Source of the DNA: Sphingobium sp. AP49
Lineage (GTDB): Bacteria > Pseudomonadota > Alphaproteobacteria > Sphingomonadales > Sphingomonadaceae
DNA: 64,000 nt
Assembly: GCF_000281715.2 (NCBI RefSeq)
Contig: NZ_CP124576.1
Location: 317,501-381,500 of the forward strand
Direction: 5' to 3'
The notes below the pieces were generated by a model. The model did no database searches and was not told the origin of the DNA. It saw nothing but the letters and a program-made list of their open reading frames with translations. The stretch's first letter is position 1, and each line of letters opens with the position of its first letter. Positions 44,178-53,983 of this stretch are shown here, piece after piece. The translations under genes were made by a program, and so were the position numbers.

Positions 44178-46507
44178 GCCTGATCGATAGCGGCAAGGCG
44201 TTGGCGCAAGGCCTGATGCAGGGCGCTATGGCGAAGGTAGTGGCGCTCGCGCCAGATAGCTGGATGCCGGGAGGCGAACCCGATCCGCTCATCCGTCACC
44301 AGCATGGTCATGTCGGCAAGCCTGTCTCGCGCATCGACGGGCCACTCAAGGTGACGGGGGCTGCTCCTTTTGCGGCGGAGTTTCCTCTGGAAACCATGGT
44401 CTACGCCGCCATCGTCTACAGCAGGATCGCGAAAGGTCGCATCACCTCGCTCAATGTCGAAACGGCTGAGAGCGCGCCCGGCGTCCTGCTCGTGATGACC
44501 CATCGTAACGCGCCAAGACTAAAGCCTGCCCCCCTGTTCATGAGTGATCCCAAGGCCGCTGCGGGCGACAGCATTCCCGTCCTGCAGGATGAGAAGATCT
44601 ACTGGAACGGTCAGCCTATCGCCATCATACTTGCTAACACGCAGGAGCAAGCGGACCATGCCGCCGGCCTGATCGATGTGGACTATGCGGCCGAGCCGGC
44701 GGAGACCGACTTCCACGCGGCGATCGCCAGGGGGACCACCCAATCGCAATTCATGGGCCAGCCGCTGCATGACGAGGTTGGCGATGCGCAGGCAGCTTTC
44801 GAAAAGGCCGCCGTCAAGATCGACGCGGCCTATTCGACGCCGCGCCACAATCATAATCCCATCGAACTTCATGCCGTCACGCTTTCGTGGGAGGGCGACA
44901 CACTCCGCATCCATGATGCGCAGCAGGCGGTCGCGCATTCGGCCTGGACGCTGGGGCAGGTGTTCGATTTGCCAGCCGACAAGGTCGTCATTACATCGCC
45001 TTATGTCGGCGGCGGTTTCGGCAGTAAAACGCTGTGGCAGCATCAGATCATTGCGGCCGCAGCGGCGAAGCTTGCCGAGCGACCTGTCCGATTGATGCTG
45101 ACCCGAGAAGGTGTCTACCGCACCGTTGGTGGTCGCTCGCCGACCGAGCAGCAGGTTGCTCTGGGCGCGACCGCCGAAGGGAAGCTCACCGCACTCATCC
45201 ATCGCGGTGTGACGGCAAAGACATCGCACAATGTCATGCCCGAACCATTCATCCTCCCGACGCGAAGCGCCTACGCCGCGGAGAATATCCTGCTGGACGT
45301 CCAGCATGTCGAGATCGACATGACCAGTAACACATTCATGCGCGCGCCAGGCGAGGCAGTGGGCACCTTCGCGCTTGAATGCGCGATGGACGAACTGGCC
45401 GAGAAGCTCGGTATCGACCCCATCGAGCTCCGCTTGCGCAACGAGCCGGAGAAGGACCCGATATCCGGTCTGCCCTTTTCAGCGCGGCATATTGACCAGG
45501 CATGGCGCGACGGGGCCGAGCGCTTCGGGTGGAGCGCACGCAACCCTCTGCCAGGCATGCACCAGGAAGACGAATGGCTGATCGGCATGGGATGCGCCAC
45601 CGCCACCTATCCCTATTACCGCATGCCCGGCGGCGCAGCCCGCATCACCCTGTCTCGCGCCGGCCATGCGACGATCGACATTGCCGCGCACGAAATGGGC
45701 ATGGGTACGGCCACGGCGCAGACGCAGGTGATAGCCGAGCGACTGGGCCTGCAGATGTCACAAATCCAATTCAACTATGGCGACTCAACCTTGCCTGGGC
45801 TGGTCCTTGCAGGCGGATCGCAGCAGACGGCATCGATTGGCGCGTCGGTGATTGCAGCCTACAACAAGCTGGTCGCGCAACTGCTGGCACTGGCAGGGAA
45901 TGACTCGCCTCTGGCGGGGCTGAAACAGGCAGAGTTGGGAAGTCGGGATGGCGGCCTAGCCAGCCTGGAAGATCCATCTCGGTACGAAAGCTATGCGTCG
46001 ATTCTCTCTCGCGCCCAGCGCGACGCTGTCGTCATCGAAGCCGAGCCGCCCATGCCGCTCGAGACCATGCACTGGTCGATGCACAGCCATGGCGCCATGT
46101 TCTGCGAAGTGCGGGTCAACATGATTACGGGTGAACCGCGCATATCTCGCTTCCTGGGATCGTTCGACTGCGGCCGCATCCTCAATCCCAAGACTGCGGC
46201 GAGCCAGTTCAGAGGTGGCATCATCATGGGCCTGGGCCTCGCGCTGATGGAGGAAGCACAGTTCGACGAGCGGAGCGGACGGATTATGAACCCCAGCCTC
46301 GCTGAATATCATATGCCCGTACATATGGACGTTCCGGAAATCGATGTCATCTGGACCGACATACCCGATCCCCACACACCCATGGGCGCGCGCGGCGTCG
46401 GCGAAATTGGTATCACCGGTACCGGGGCTGCGGTCGCCAACGCGATCTACAATGCGACTGGGAAACGCGTGCGTGATTTGCCGATCACGCTCGACAAATT
46501 AATTTAG
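44174..46507 (+). CDS. Molybdopterin-binding subunit, second PaoC-like oxidoreductase
   Basis: The 777-residue subunit has the GGGFGSK loop, FMRAPGEA and the C-terminal RGVGEIGITGTG segment with the catalytic Glu. Oxidation of an aldehyde or heterocycle is expected; the substrate is unknown. The start at 44174 overlaps the FAD subunit stop (ATGA); the longer upstream frame is inside that gene. The first 35 residues are an extension not seen in the first copy. Confidence 0.9.
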   Translation: MSLIDSGKALAQGLMQGAMAKVVALAPDSWMPGGEPDPLIRHQHGHVGKPVSRIDGPLKVTGAAPFAAEFPLETMVYAAIVYSRIAKGRITSLNVETAESAPGVLLVMTHRNAPRLKPAPLFMSDPKAAAGDSIPVLQDEKIYWNGQPIAIILANTQEQADHAAGLIDVDYAAEPAETDFHAAIARGTTQSQFMGQPLHDEVGDAQAAFEKAAVKIDAAYSTPRHNHNPIELHAVTLSWEGDTLRIHDAQQAVAHSAWTLGQVFDLPADKVVITSPYVGGGFGSKTLWQHQIIAAAAAKLAERPVRLMLTREGVYRTVGGRSPTEQQVALGATAEGKLTALIHRGVTAKTSHNVMPEPFILPTRSAYAAENILLDVQHVEIDMTSNTFMRAPGEAVGTFALECAMDELAEKLGIDPIELRLRNEPEKDPISGLPFSARHIDQAWRDGAERFGWSARNPLPGMHQEDEWLIGMGCATATYPYYRMPGGAARITLSRAGHATIDIAAHEMGMGTATAQTQVIAERLGLQMSQIQFNYGDSTLPGLVLAGGSQQTASIGASVIAAYNKLVAQLLALAGNDSPLAGLKQAELGSRDGGLASLEDPSRYESYASILSRAQRDAVVIEAEPPMPLETMHWSMHSHGAMFCEVRVNMITGEPRISRFLGSFDCGRILNPKTAASQFRGGIIMGLGLALMEEAQFDERSGRIMNPSLAEYHMPVHMDVPEIDVIWTDIPDPHTPMGARGVGEIGITGTGAAVANAIYNATGKRVRDLPITLDKLI

Positions 46508-46853
46508 GATATCATTTGATGGCAACGCCGGCTGCGATGACGGCAAATGGGACATTCGGGAAGGTCCGCTTCAGAATATCGAACCGATGTAACCAGCCAT
46601 TCCCGCCATGCGGGCCGCAGATAATCTATCAGCTATACAGTGCCACTCTGCGCTGTTCGGCTGGATTTTCATAGGCTGGAAAGCGGCCATTCTGACACGC
46701 CATATATCAACCGATAGGAGCGACCAAGCGCAGCGCGAAATCATTGTCGACGAGCAGGCGACTGTGCATGGGATCTCGCACGAAGCGGTGATCCGACGTA
46801 CGGCGGAACGGAAGATTGTCGTTCCCAGCGACTATGGCGCTCACCTTGAGCGA
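46508..46853 (+). other. Intergenic region between the oxidoreductase and first sulfatase
   Basis: Short frames cross it on both strands, including a 61-codon frame on the minus strand at 46707-46892, but none has convincing protein character or a ribosome binding site. It may be a decayed gene. Confidence 0.45.
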
Positions 46854-46890
46854 CAAGAAAGCAGGGCGGCAATCGAAGTTGCCACCCTGC
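46854..46890 (-). terminator. Terminator of the first arylsulfatase gene
   Basis: On the minus strand GCAGGGTGGCAA pairs with TTGCCGCCCTGC across a 6-base loop, one pair being G-T, and TTTCTTGTC follows. It starts 28 bases after the sulfatase stop. Confidence 0.75.
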
Positions 46891-46917
46891 AAAATAGTTG
46901 GACTTACCTCATGATGA

Positions 46918-48420
46918 TCAGGCGCCGCCTGATGCGCCTTGCGTCAACTTATCCATCACGGATTCAAGGTTGAAGCTCGCCGCCTTCTGGGCTGGCGGGA
47001 ACTCTGCGAAGGTCGCCAGGAACTGGCCGACGATGGTCTGTGCAGGCACCAGCAGGAATGCGTGATCGAGCAGCCAATCATAATAGGTGTTCGACGTGCG
47101 GTCCGCGCGTTCGTAAGGGTCGGTGCGCATGTTGAAGATCTTGGGCAGGCGGAGTTCCACGAACGGCTCGGCCCAGATCCGCAGGGTGCCTTCGCAACGC
47201 TGCTCCAGGAAAACCAGCTTCCAGTTGTGATAGCGCAATGCGACGACATCAGCATCGTCGTTGAAGTAGACGAAGCCGGGGCGTGGGCTTTCCGTTTCCT
47301 TGCCGGTCAGGAAGGGCACCATGTCGTACCCGTCGAGATGCGACTTGAATTTGTGTCCGTCGAGCGTCGCGCCCTTCTTGAGGTCTTCCTTGACCGTCTT
47401 GTTGCCAGCCACGGAGAGGAGCGTCGGGAACCAGTCAAGGTGCGAGACGAGCCCTGTGCACTTCGAGCCTGCTTCGATCTGACCGGGATAGCGCACGATG
47501 CAGGGCACGCGGTACGCACCTTCCCAGTTCGAGTTCTTTTCGCAGCGGAACGGCGTGGTGCCGGCATCGGGCCACGAGTTCTGGTGCGGGCCGTTGTCTG
47601 TCGAATAAAGGACAAAGGTGTCGTCAGCCACGCCGAGCTCGTCGAGCAGGTCGATCATTTCGCCCATGTTGAGGTCATGATCGATCATCACGTCGTGATA
47701 TTCGGACTGCCACAGGCCGGATTGGCCGAGGCTGGAATCCTTGGCATGGGTGCGGAAGTGCATATGGCTGGTGTTGAACCAAAGGAAGAAGGGTTCGCCA
47801 GCATCGACCGAATCCTTGATGAAGCGCTTGGCTTCCTTCAGAAATTCCTCGTCGATCGTTTTCATCCGTTCTTTGGTGAGCGGACCGGTATTCTCGATCT
47901 TCTGCCCGCCCTTGCCGTCGGCCCAGCAGTGTAACACGCCACGCGGGCCGTACTTTTTACGGAACTCGGGGTAGAGATCAGCGGGCGGATAGTCGCGCAG
48001 TTCCGGTTCTTCCTCGGCATTGAGGTGATAGAGGTTGCCGAAGAATTCATCGAAGCCGTGCATAGTCGGCAGGTGCTCGTCCCGGTCGCCCAGGTGGTTC
48101 TTGCCGAACTGGCCTGTGCGGTAGCCTTCGTTCTTGAGCCCGCGGGCAATAGTGGGGATTTCCGCTTTCATGCCGAGCGCTGCGCCGGGAAGGCCCACCT
48201 TGGTGAGGCCGGTGCGCATGCCGGCCTGGCCGGTGATGAATGAGGCGCGACCGGCGGTGCAGCTCTGCTCCGCGTAGTAATCGACCATCATCATGCCTTC
48301 CTTGGCAAGTCGGTCGATGTTAGGGGTTTCGTAGCCCATTACGCCGTGGGAATAGCAGGACAGGTTGTCCCGGCCGATATCATCCCCCCACAGGATTAAG
48401 ATGTTCGGTTTCTTCGCCAT
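46918..48420 (-). CDS. Arylsulfatase (sulfatase family, FGly type)
   Basis: The 500-residue enzyme begins MAKKPNILILWGDDIGRDN, with metal-binding Asp13/Asp14-type residues, and has the Cys-type activation motif CTAGR, whose Cys is converted to formylglycine. Later motifs include FGKNHLGD and YSTDNGPHQNSWPDAG. There is no signal peptide, so it may be cytoplasmic or use another route. The substrate is unknown. The activating enzyme is not in this window. Confidence 0.9.
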   Translation of the reverse strand: MAKKPNILILWGDDIGRDNLSCYSHGVMGYETPNIDRLAKEGMMMVDYYAEQSCTAGRASFITGQAGMRTGLTKVGLPGAALGMKAEIPTIARGLKNEGYRTGQFGKNHLGDRDEHLPTMHGFDEFFGNLYHLNAEEEPELRDYPPADLYPEFRKKYGPRGVLHCWADGKGGQKIENTGPLTKERMKTIDEEFLKEAKRFIKDSVDAGEPFFLWFNTSHMHFRTHAKDSSLGQSGLWQSEYHDVMIDHDLNMGEMIDLLDELGVADDTFVLYSTDNGPHQNSWPDAGTTPFRCEKNSNWEGAYRVPCIVRYPGQIEAGSKCTGLVSHLDWFPTLLSVAGNKTVKEDLKKGATLDGHKFKSHLDGYDMVPFLTGKETESPRPGFVYFNDDADVVALRYHNWKLVFLEQRCEGTLRIWAEPFVELRLPKIFNMRTDPYERADRTSNTYYDWLLDHAFLLVPAQTIVGQFLATFAEFPPAQKAASFNLESVMDKLTQGASGGA

Positions 48421-48947
48421 GCCCTAGCTCCGTTCAAGTGGTCTCAAAAACATTATTAAGGGCCCACCGGAGGCGACCAATCAGGATTAACCCCTAGCCT
48501 AGCCGCGACATCCCCCGATGTGATCTGCAATGCGCATCAATCCGCGGAATGCTTCGGCGGGAGAGACCTTTCACGCGCCAATTGGGAACGGCTCGCATTG
48601 GTCGCTTGTCGCCCTTTGCTTTCCGCCCGGCGGATAGGAGCTAAGTTACTTTGGCTTCCGAAAACGGACTGCCGCCCACCGGCCAGGGACGGCCCGACCG
48701 TAATCGGCTGTGGTGGACGCCAATTAACGCTTCGAATGTCGATCAGGTGTAGGCTGGATCGGCCGTTTCAACGCATCATCCAGCGAAAGCCAAAATTTAC
48801 CTCACTTGGGAGGAGCCATATTCAAATTCAGGCGACGAAAATCTCCATTAACCGCAGCGAGACTGGCGTCCAACATCGTGAAAATGATGAAAAAAGATCA
48901 GAACCAAACGATTTTCTCTCCTGTGCAAACCGATAAAAGTATATAAA
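48421..48947. other. Gene-free, increasingly AT-rich stretch
   Basis: No supported gene in 527 bases. GC drops strongly after about 48780. It must hold the promoter of the first sulfatase. I see no clear repeat or operator. Confidence 0.5.
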
Positions 48948-49592
48948 TTAGTTTACAGTAATGGAGTTTCTAATAGCATAGCGAACCAAATCGGCGGTAG
49001 TTTTAAGCTCCAGCTTCCGCATTGCAGAGGCCCTATGAGTTTCAACCGTCTTTTTGCTGATATTTAGGCAAACTGCTACCTGTTCATTTATTTTTCCTTC
49101 CGAGACAAGTTGGACCACTTGCCTTTCCCTAGAAGAAAGGATGCCAAAAGAATCGTGTTTACCACTGACAACTCTATCAATAAAATCAACTGCAAATTGA
49201 TCTGAAAAATAATTACGCCTCAACGATACCGAATTAAGCGCTTCACAAAGCTTTAATGCTGGATCCTGCTTAAGCACAAACCCCTTTACGCCCAAACCGT
49301 ATGCATCAGCAACTATTCCGTCACATTTTCTCGCTGTGTAAATTATCATTTCCATATGAGGAAATTCATTACGCAGGTGGGTTATCAGTTGTATGGCATT
49401 TATGTCTGGCATGAAGCAGTCGAGGATGGTTATGTCGGGTGACGCATCGCGCGCAACGCTGATTGCATCTTGTCCGCTTGTCGCCTCTCCAACGATATGC
49501 CACGAAGCTTGACTGCCAATTATGCTACGCATGCCAGCGCGTAGAACTTCGTGATTATCCGCAATTAATACACGATCGAGCTTCCTAGCCAT
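48948..49592 (-). CDS. Orphan LuxR/NarL-family response regulator
   Basis: The 214-residue protein has a receiver domain (ADNHEVLRAG at 11-20, phosphoacceptor Asp58 in ITILDCFMPD, Lys in GVKGFVLKQD) and a C-terminal LuxR-type helix-turn-helix at about 150-205 (LSSRERQVVQLVSEGK, SKKTVETHR). No sensor kinase is nearby. It lies between two sulfatase genes and is much more AT-rich than its surroundings, a sign of transfer. It might control the sulfatases, but nothing in the sequence proves this. Confidence 0.88.
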   Translation of the reverse strand: MARKLDRVLIADNHEVLRAGMRSIIGSQASWHIVGEATSGQDAISVARDASPDITILDCFMPDINAIQLITHLRNEFPHMEMIIYTARKCDGIVADAYGLGVKGFVLKQDPALKLCEALNSVSLRRNYFSDQFAVDFIDRVVSGKHDSFGILSSRERQVVQLVSEGKINEQVAVCLNISKKTVETHRASAMRKLELKTTADLVRYAIRNSITVN

Positions 49593-49828
49593 GACCCGCC
49601 TCCTGATTCATGCCTAGGTATTTTCTTCTACCAATTAATCCTAAATCAGTATCGGTAGTTTCCCTGAGCGATGCGGCAGCCTGTAGCATGAACGGCAAAA
49701 TTAGGGGCGTGGTAAGATTCTCATTTCCCGCCCCCCCTTGTGCGATTTTCTAGAGCAATGGCTTCGAGACAGTTTATTTACTTTTGTCGCATTTATGAAA
49801 TGATGTGCTTGGCGGACGAATACGATCG

Positions 49829-50548
49829 ATGGAGATGACCAAGATGGCTGTCTGTCCTCGCTGGGCAAAAAATCACGCTGATCGCGTTTTTGACCTTGTG
49901 GAAATGAATGGCGAGCACATCGTTCAAAGCATGATCCGACATTGCCCCAACGGTACGTCAACACGCAATTTCAAGCGCGCATGCTTGGCTCTCCCGGATT
50001 CGAGAATCATCCAGCGCAAACGCGACCTGCTGATTGGGTGGCGCCGTACGCAGATTCTGGAGGACGAGCGGGAGGGAAGCGATGCGACGATTTCGCTCGT
50101 CAGTTTTACACCTTCGCAGGGGCCATTTGGGGTCGTTTTACAATATAAAATCATGGGCCTTTTCATACACAAGCACGCGCTCGCTCGCCTGTTTGAGCGA
50201 GCGCTCCAGGCTCCGGAGGCTGTGGCGTCGAGCTTGCTCCAACCCCATTTCGTAAATTCTTTTCCTGCGCTGGAGGCCGAAAGCGCGAATCCAGGCTTCG
50301 CGACACCCTTCAAAGACGGCAAGTTTGTCGGATCGGTAGAGTGGGTTCGAGACTCGCAGGGAACGATGACTTTGGTTTTCGGGATACGGTCCTGGCTGCC
50401 CGATGCCATCTCGACTTTCACATGGACGAAAAGCGAGAACCGCAGCCTCCGGAAGGCCATGGAGATAAACCGCCGGAATTACGTACTGAGCATGCTGGCC
50501 GGTGAGATGCCTGCCAGGCATGCAGGACCGGATTACTTATACGTTTGA
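49829..50548 (+). CDS. Hypothetical protein (239 aa)
   Basis: The protein begins MEMTKMAVCPRWAKNHADRV and has a mixed alpha/beta composition with many basic residues. A Cys-containing start and the end HAGPDYLYV give no family. There is no signal peptide or membrane segment. A GTG start eight codons earlier is possible and neither has a good ribosome binding site. I do not recognise it; the even codon use suggests it is real. Confidence 0.5.
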   Translation: MEMTKMAVCPRWAKNHADRVFDLVEMNGEHIVQSMIRHCPNGTSTRNFKRACLALPDSRIIQRKRDLLIGWRRTQILEDEREGSDATISLVSFTPSQGPFGVVLQYKIMGLFIHKHALARLFERALQAPEAVASSLLQPHFVNSFPALEAESANPGFATPFKDGKFVGSVEWVRDSQGTMTLVFGIRSWLPDAISTFTWTKSENRSLRKAMEINRRNYVLSMLAGEMPARHAGPDYLYV

Positions 50549-50946
50549 AGCCGGGACGCATATCGGACGAGTGAGCAGCGGGATTGCGATCATATTGGAG
50601 CCACAACTCTGCTCCTTCAAATGGTGACCATCGGTAGGGAGGCAGTTTGAAATCTACCTCTGCTTCTCCGGGTAAGACTGATGACTATCGCTGCCGCATC
50701 TCGGTATCAGAGCGGGCAAAGTTGCGGCCGCAATATGGAATTACCAGCCGGTAAGTCGACATTCCGCCATCAGCCAGACTTGGGCAGCCAAAAATGGTAT
50801 TGCGGGCTGGCCGCACCTAGGAACGGAAACTCGGCTTATGAATGGCCGGAGAGTGTCGAAGGCTGGAAGTGGTAGCTACGCTCCCTTTGTTGCGTACGCA
50901 TCCGGTGAGACCGCGGCTACTGACGGTTTGCTGGGGATTTGGCATC
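50549..50946. other. Gene-free stretch of probable mobile-element debris
   Basis: No supported gene. Only short random frames cross it. It leads into a truncated frame and an IS66 remnant. Confidence 0.45.
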
Positions 50947-51201
50947 TTATTTGCCGAGAAATGCCTCGACGCCTTCTTGAGCTAGCAAATCGCGGAACGC
51001 GGCGTCGGCATCGAGGTCGGTGGGAAAGAGACCGCCCCAGGCCGTCGAGGTTCCGTGCTCGTTGACCACCTCAAAAGACCAACCCCGCTCTGTGGCGAGC
51101 CGCACGATGTTGATGGTCAGCCGTACGCCTGCCTGTTCGATGGACCGCCAGAAAGAGGATTCAATCAGTTCGGGTTGCGGGTCAAATTCCTTGGGGTGAT
51201 G
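50947..51201 (-). pseudogene. 5'-truncated gene next to the IS66 remnant
   Basis: A continuous minus-strand frame of 84 codons reads HHPKEFDPQPELIESS, then FWRSIEQAGVRLTINIVRLA, and ends GVEAFLGK before a TAA at 50947-50949. It looks coding but has no ATG, GTG or TTG near its 5' end; the frame begins after a TAG at 51202-51204, right where IS66 sequence ends. Most likely the start was removed by the insertion or a deletion. Family unknown. Confidence 0.5.
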
Positions 51202-51223
51202 CTACGAGATCACGGCTCCAGCT

Positions 51224-51781
51224 TCAACGCTGTTGGTTTCCAATTTCATGGGAGCAGATCGCCAAGCCGATTAGCCGGATGACCGGCGATGCGGGTAAGT
51301 ACGTCGGCGAACCGCTCGGCCTAGCGATTGAGGGCTGGTGCTGCCCGTACTCCTCGAACAGCAGCATGGCGAGGAAGCTTGGTGCAGCCCAGCCACGCGG
51401 CACGACCGGGAATGGCGCAAGCGGCTGCATGATCTTCTCACAGTCACGGCAGGAGAACTTCTCCCGCACGGTCTGGATGGCTTTCCCGGCGCGAGGGACC
51501 ACCTCCAGCGTCTCGGTCCCTCGGTCCTCGCCCAGCTTCGACAGGCGCACGCCGCCACAGGCCGGGCAGGAACAGGGCGCCGGAACGACGACGAGCTCGC
51601 GGGGCAAATGGTCGGGGAAGGGCTTCATGACCGGCCTCTTGCGCTCAAAGGCTGTGACGTTTGTCGCCTTTGCTGCGGCGGTCTCGGCGGCCAGATCATC
51701 TTCGGCAGAGCCCGCCTCCAGATCTTCGAGCTCAAACTCCATCTGCGCGAGCAGCCGATCTGCCGCATCCACTGCTCCCAA
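51224..51781 (-). mobile_element. Remnant of an IS66-family transposase (TnpC N-terminal part)
   Basis: The frame encodes the zinc-binding N-terminal region of IS66 TnpC: RPVMKPFPDHLPRELVV, CSCPACGG, KLGEDRGTETLEVVPR and VREKFSCRDCEKIMQP. After GQHQP the reading shifts; the next frame gives LNR, stop, AERFADVL, so a frameshift and a nonsense codon have ended it. The DDE catalytic part is missing. It is dead. Confidence 0.75.
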
Positions 51782-52132
51782 GCGTGCTCTCGAGAGCGTT
51801 CTTAAGAGCAGGCCCCTACATCACGACAAGGCGCGTCTCGCCGGATGGATACGACTCTCGCGGGGTCGGATTGCCATATGGGCCTGCTGATGATGGAGAA
51901 GCGGCTGTCCGCAATCGTCGCAACGACGCAGCAAGCTAAGAAGGCTACGCCAAATGCTTGTGACGGGCACTCAAAACTGGCCCTTCAGGGACTTGGTGAC
52001 ATTGAACGGCGTAAGGAGGCAGACTCTGCTAACCTCCGGGGAAACCCCGATAGCCGGTTCGCATTCAACCTGTAGTTTTTCCTCACCGAGATGCGGACGG
52101 CAATCATCGTCATTGCGCTGCGGCAATTCCTT
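51782..52132. other. Intergenic region before the second arylsulfatase
   Basis: Continues the IS66-like degraded DNA at its left end, with no intact gene. The right end must hold the second sulfatase's promoter; no clear -35/-10 was found. Confidence 0.45.
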
Positions 52133-52142
52133 GGAGGTCAAA

Positions 52143-53708
52143 ATGGCAGAGAAGAAGCCCAACATTGTGCTGATTTTGTCAGACGATTTCGGCTACGGTG
52201 ATGCTGGCTGCTATGGCGGCGGCGAAAATCGCGGCGCGCCCACACCGAACATCGACCGAATGGCGGCAGAAGGGATGCAATTCCTTTCCTTCTATGCCCA
52301 GCCGAGTTGCACGCCGGGCCGCGCAGCGGTGCTAACGGGCCGCATTCCGAACCGTTCGGGCATGACTACGGTAGCTTTCCAAGGCGATGGCGGCGGACTT
52401 CCCGCAGCCGAATGGACTCTGGCTTCGGTGCTCAAGACCGCAGGCTACAAGACGTTCTTCACGGGCAAGTGGCATCTTGGCGAAGACGACTATGCGCTTC
52501 CCAATGCCCACGGGTATGACGTGATGAAGCATTGCGGCCTCTATCACCTCAATGCCTATACTTACGCCGATCCTGAGTGGTTCCCTGAAATGGATCCGGA
52601 ACTGCGTGACATGTTCACGAAAGTCACCAAAGGTTCGCTATCTGGCAATGCTGGTGAAACGCCTAAGGAAGATTTCAAGATCAACGGCCAGTACGTCGAT
52701 ACTCCGGATAAGGGCGTCGTGGGCATTCCCTATTTCGATGGATATATTGAACGGGCTTCGCTCGATTATCTCGATACCGTCAAAGACAGCGATGAGCCGT
52801 TCTTCATGCACATAAATTTCATGAAGATGCACCAGCCTTCGATGCCGCACCCCGACTTCAAGCACAAGTCGATGGCGAAATCGAAATATGCCGACTCGAT
52901 GGTCGAAAACGATGCCCGCATCGGCGCGATCATGGATAAACTTCGCGAACTGGGTCTGGAAGAGAACACTTATGTGTTCTGGACCACGGACAACGGCGCA
53001 TGGCAGGACGTCTATCCCGACGCCGGTTTCACCCCCTATCGCGGCACCAAAGGAACTGTTCGTGAAGGTGGCAACCGTGTTCCCGCCTTGGCATGGGGGC
53101 CGGGCATCAAGGGTGGCAGTAAGAACTCGGACATCGTTGGTGGGCTTGATTACATGGCGACCTTCGCGAAGCTGGCCGGAGTTGCCCTGCCAACCGAGGA
53201 TCGTGAAGGTGAGCCAATCATCTTCGACAGCTACGACATGTCGCCGATCCTGCTCGGCACGGGTAAGTCCGACCGCAAATCTTGGTTCTACTTCACCGAA
53301 GACGAACTGACGCCGGGAGCGGTTCGGAGCAACCAATTCAAGGCCTGCTTCAACTTGCGCGGCGACAACGGCGCTCATACAGGCGGGCTTGCAGTCGATA
53401 CCAATCAGGGCTGGAAGGGGCCGGAAAGCTACGTGGCGACAGTGCCGCAGCTGTTCGACCTGTGGCAGGATCCACAGGAGCGCTACGATATCTTCATGAA
53501 CAGCTTTTCCGAACACACCTGGGCGTTGGTCACTATCAACAAGGAAGTGAAGGAATTGATGCAGACCTACGTCAAATATCCGCCGCGCCCACTCCAGTCC
53601 CAAGGATATTCCGGCCCGATCACACTTACCCAGTATGAACGGTTCAAGCACGTCAAGGATCAGCTTGCCGAGGGTGGCTTCCATATCGGTTTTGCAACTG
53701 GTGCATAA
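52143..53708 (+). CDS. Arylsulfatase (second copy, distinct subfamily)
   Basis: The 521-residue enzyme begins MAEKKPNIVLILSDDFGYGD, with metal ligands in SDD and the activation motif CTPGR. Further motifs are FTGKWHLGEDDY and WTTDNGAW. It is only distantly similar to the first sulfatase, so it is not a recent duplicate. GGAGG about eight bases before the ATG sets the start; a longer upstream frame is non-coding. There is no signal peptide. Confidence 0.9.
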   Translation: MAEKKPNIVLILSDDFGYGDAGCYGGGENRGAPTPNIDRMAAEGMQFLSFYAQPSCTPGRAAVLTGRIPNRSGMTTVAFQGDGGGLPAAEWTLASVLKTAGYKTFFTGKWHLGEDDYALPNAHGYDVMKHCGLYHLNAYTYADPEWFPEMDPELRDMFTKVTKGSLSGNAGETPKEDFKINGQYVDTPDKGVVGIPYFDGYIERASLDYLDTVKDSDEPFFMHINFMKMHQPSMPHPDFKHKSMAKSKYADSMVENDARIGAIMDKLRELGLEENTYVFWTTDNGAWQDVYPDAGFTPYRGTKGTVREGGNRVPALAWGPGIKGGSKNSDIVGGLDYMATFAKLAGVALPTEDREGEPIIFDSYDMSPILLGTGKSDRKSWFYFTEDELTPGAVRSNQFKACFNLRGDNGAHTGGLAVDTNQGWKGPESYVATVPQLFDLWQDPQERYDIFMNSFSEHTWALVTINKEVKELMQTYVKYPPRPLQSQGYSGPITLTQYERFKHVKDQLAEGGFHIGFATGA

Positions 53709-53729
53709 CAATATTCTTGTTTAATCAAC

Positions 53730-53757
53730 GGGTGGCCCGTCGATGGACGGGCCACCC
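53730..53757 (+). terminator. Terminator of the second arylsulfatase gene
   Basis: GGGTGGCCCGTC (53730-53741) is perfectly complementary to GACGGGCCACCC (53746-53757) around GATG, 22 bases after the stop. The T run after it is short. Confidence 0.75.
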
Positions 53758-53961
53758 TTCCCATGAAATGATTATATGTTGTGATGCCGGTCAGGCGCTA
53801 GCCTAGGTCGTGAGCCCATTAAATTGCGTGGTCTAGCCGTCGCCGCTGGGATGGCAGCTATCCGCGCTTGCACGCCGGTAACCAGACATTCGCCTACCGG
53901 CCAGTTCTGAAGGGCGTAATCAGGTTAGCCGACGGTCCGCTCCTGGAACGCGGAAATTTGC

Positions 53962-53983
53962 GGCTGAGTGTCTTAAAAGGGTC
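53962..53983 (+). repeat. Direct repeat, left copy (split by the insertion sequence)
   Basis: This sequence plus the bases 55503-55506 across the insertion sequence matches 63959-63984 in 25 of 26 positions. It reads GGCTGAGTGTCTT then AAAAGGGTC, and the insertion interrupts it before GTTC. Confidence 0.75.

Noticed and set aside
46608..46973. Frame of 121 codons between the second oxidoreductase and the first sulfatase
   Set aside because: Runs over the sulfatase terminator and the end of that gene; no ribosome binding site or recognisable domain.
48948..49592. Quorum-sensing LuxR receptor
   Set aside because: The N-terminal domain is a receiver with a phosphoacceptor Asp, not an autoinducer-binding domain, and no LuxI-like gene with the right motif is next to it.
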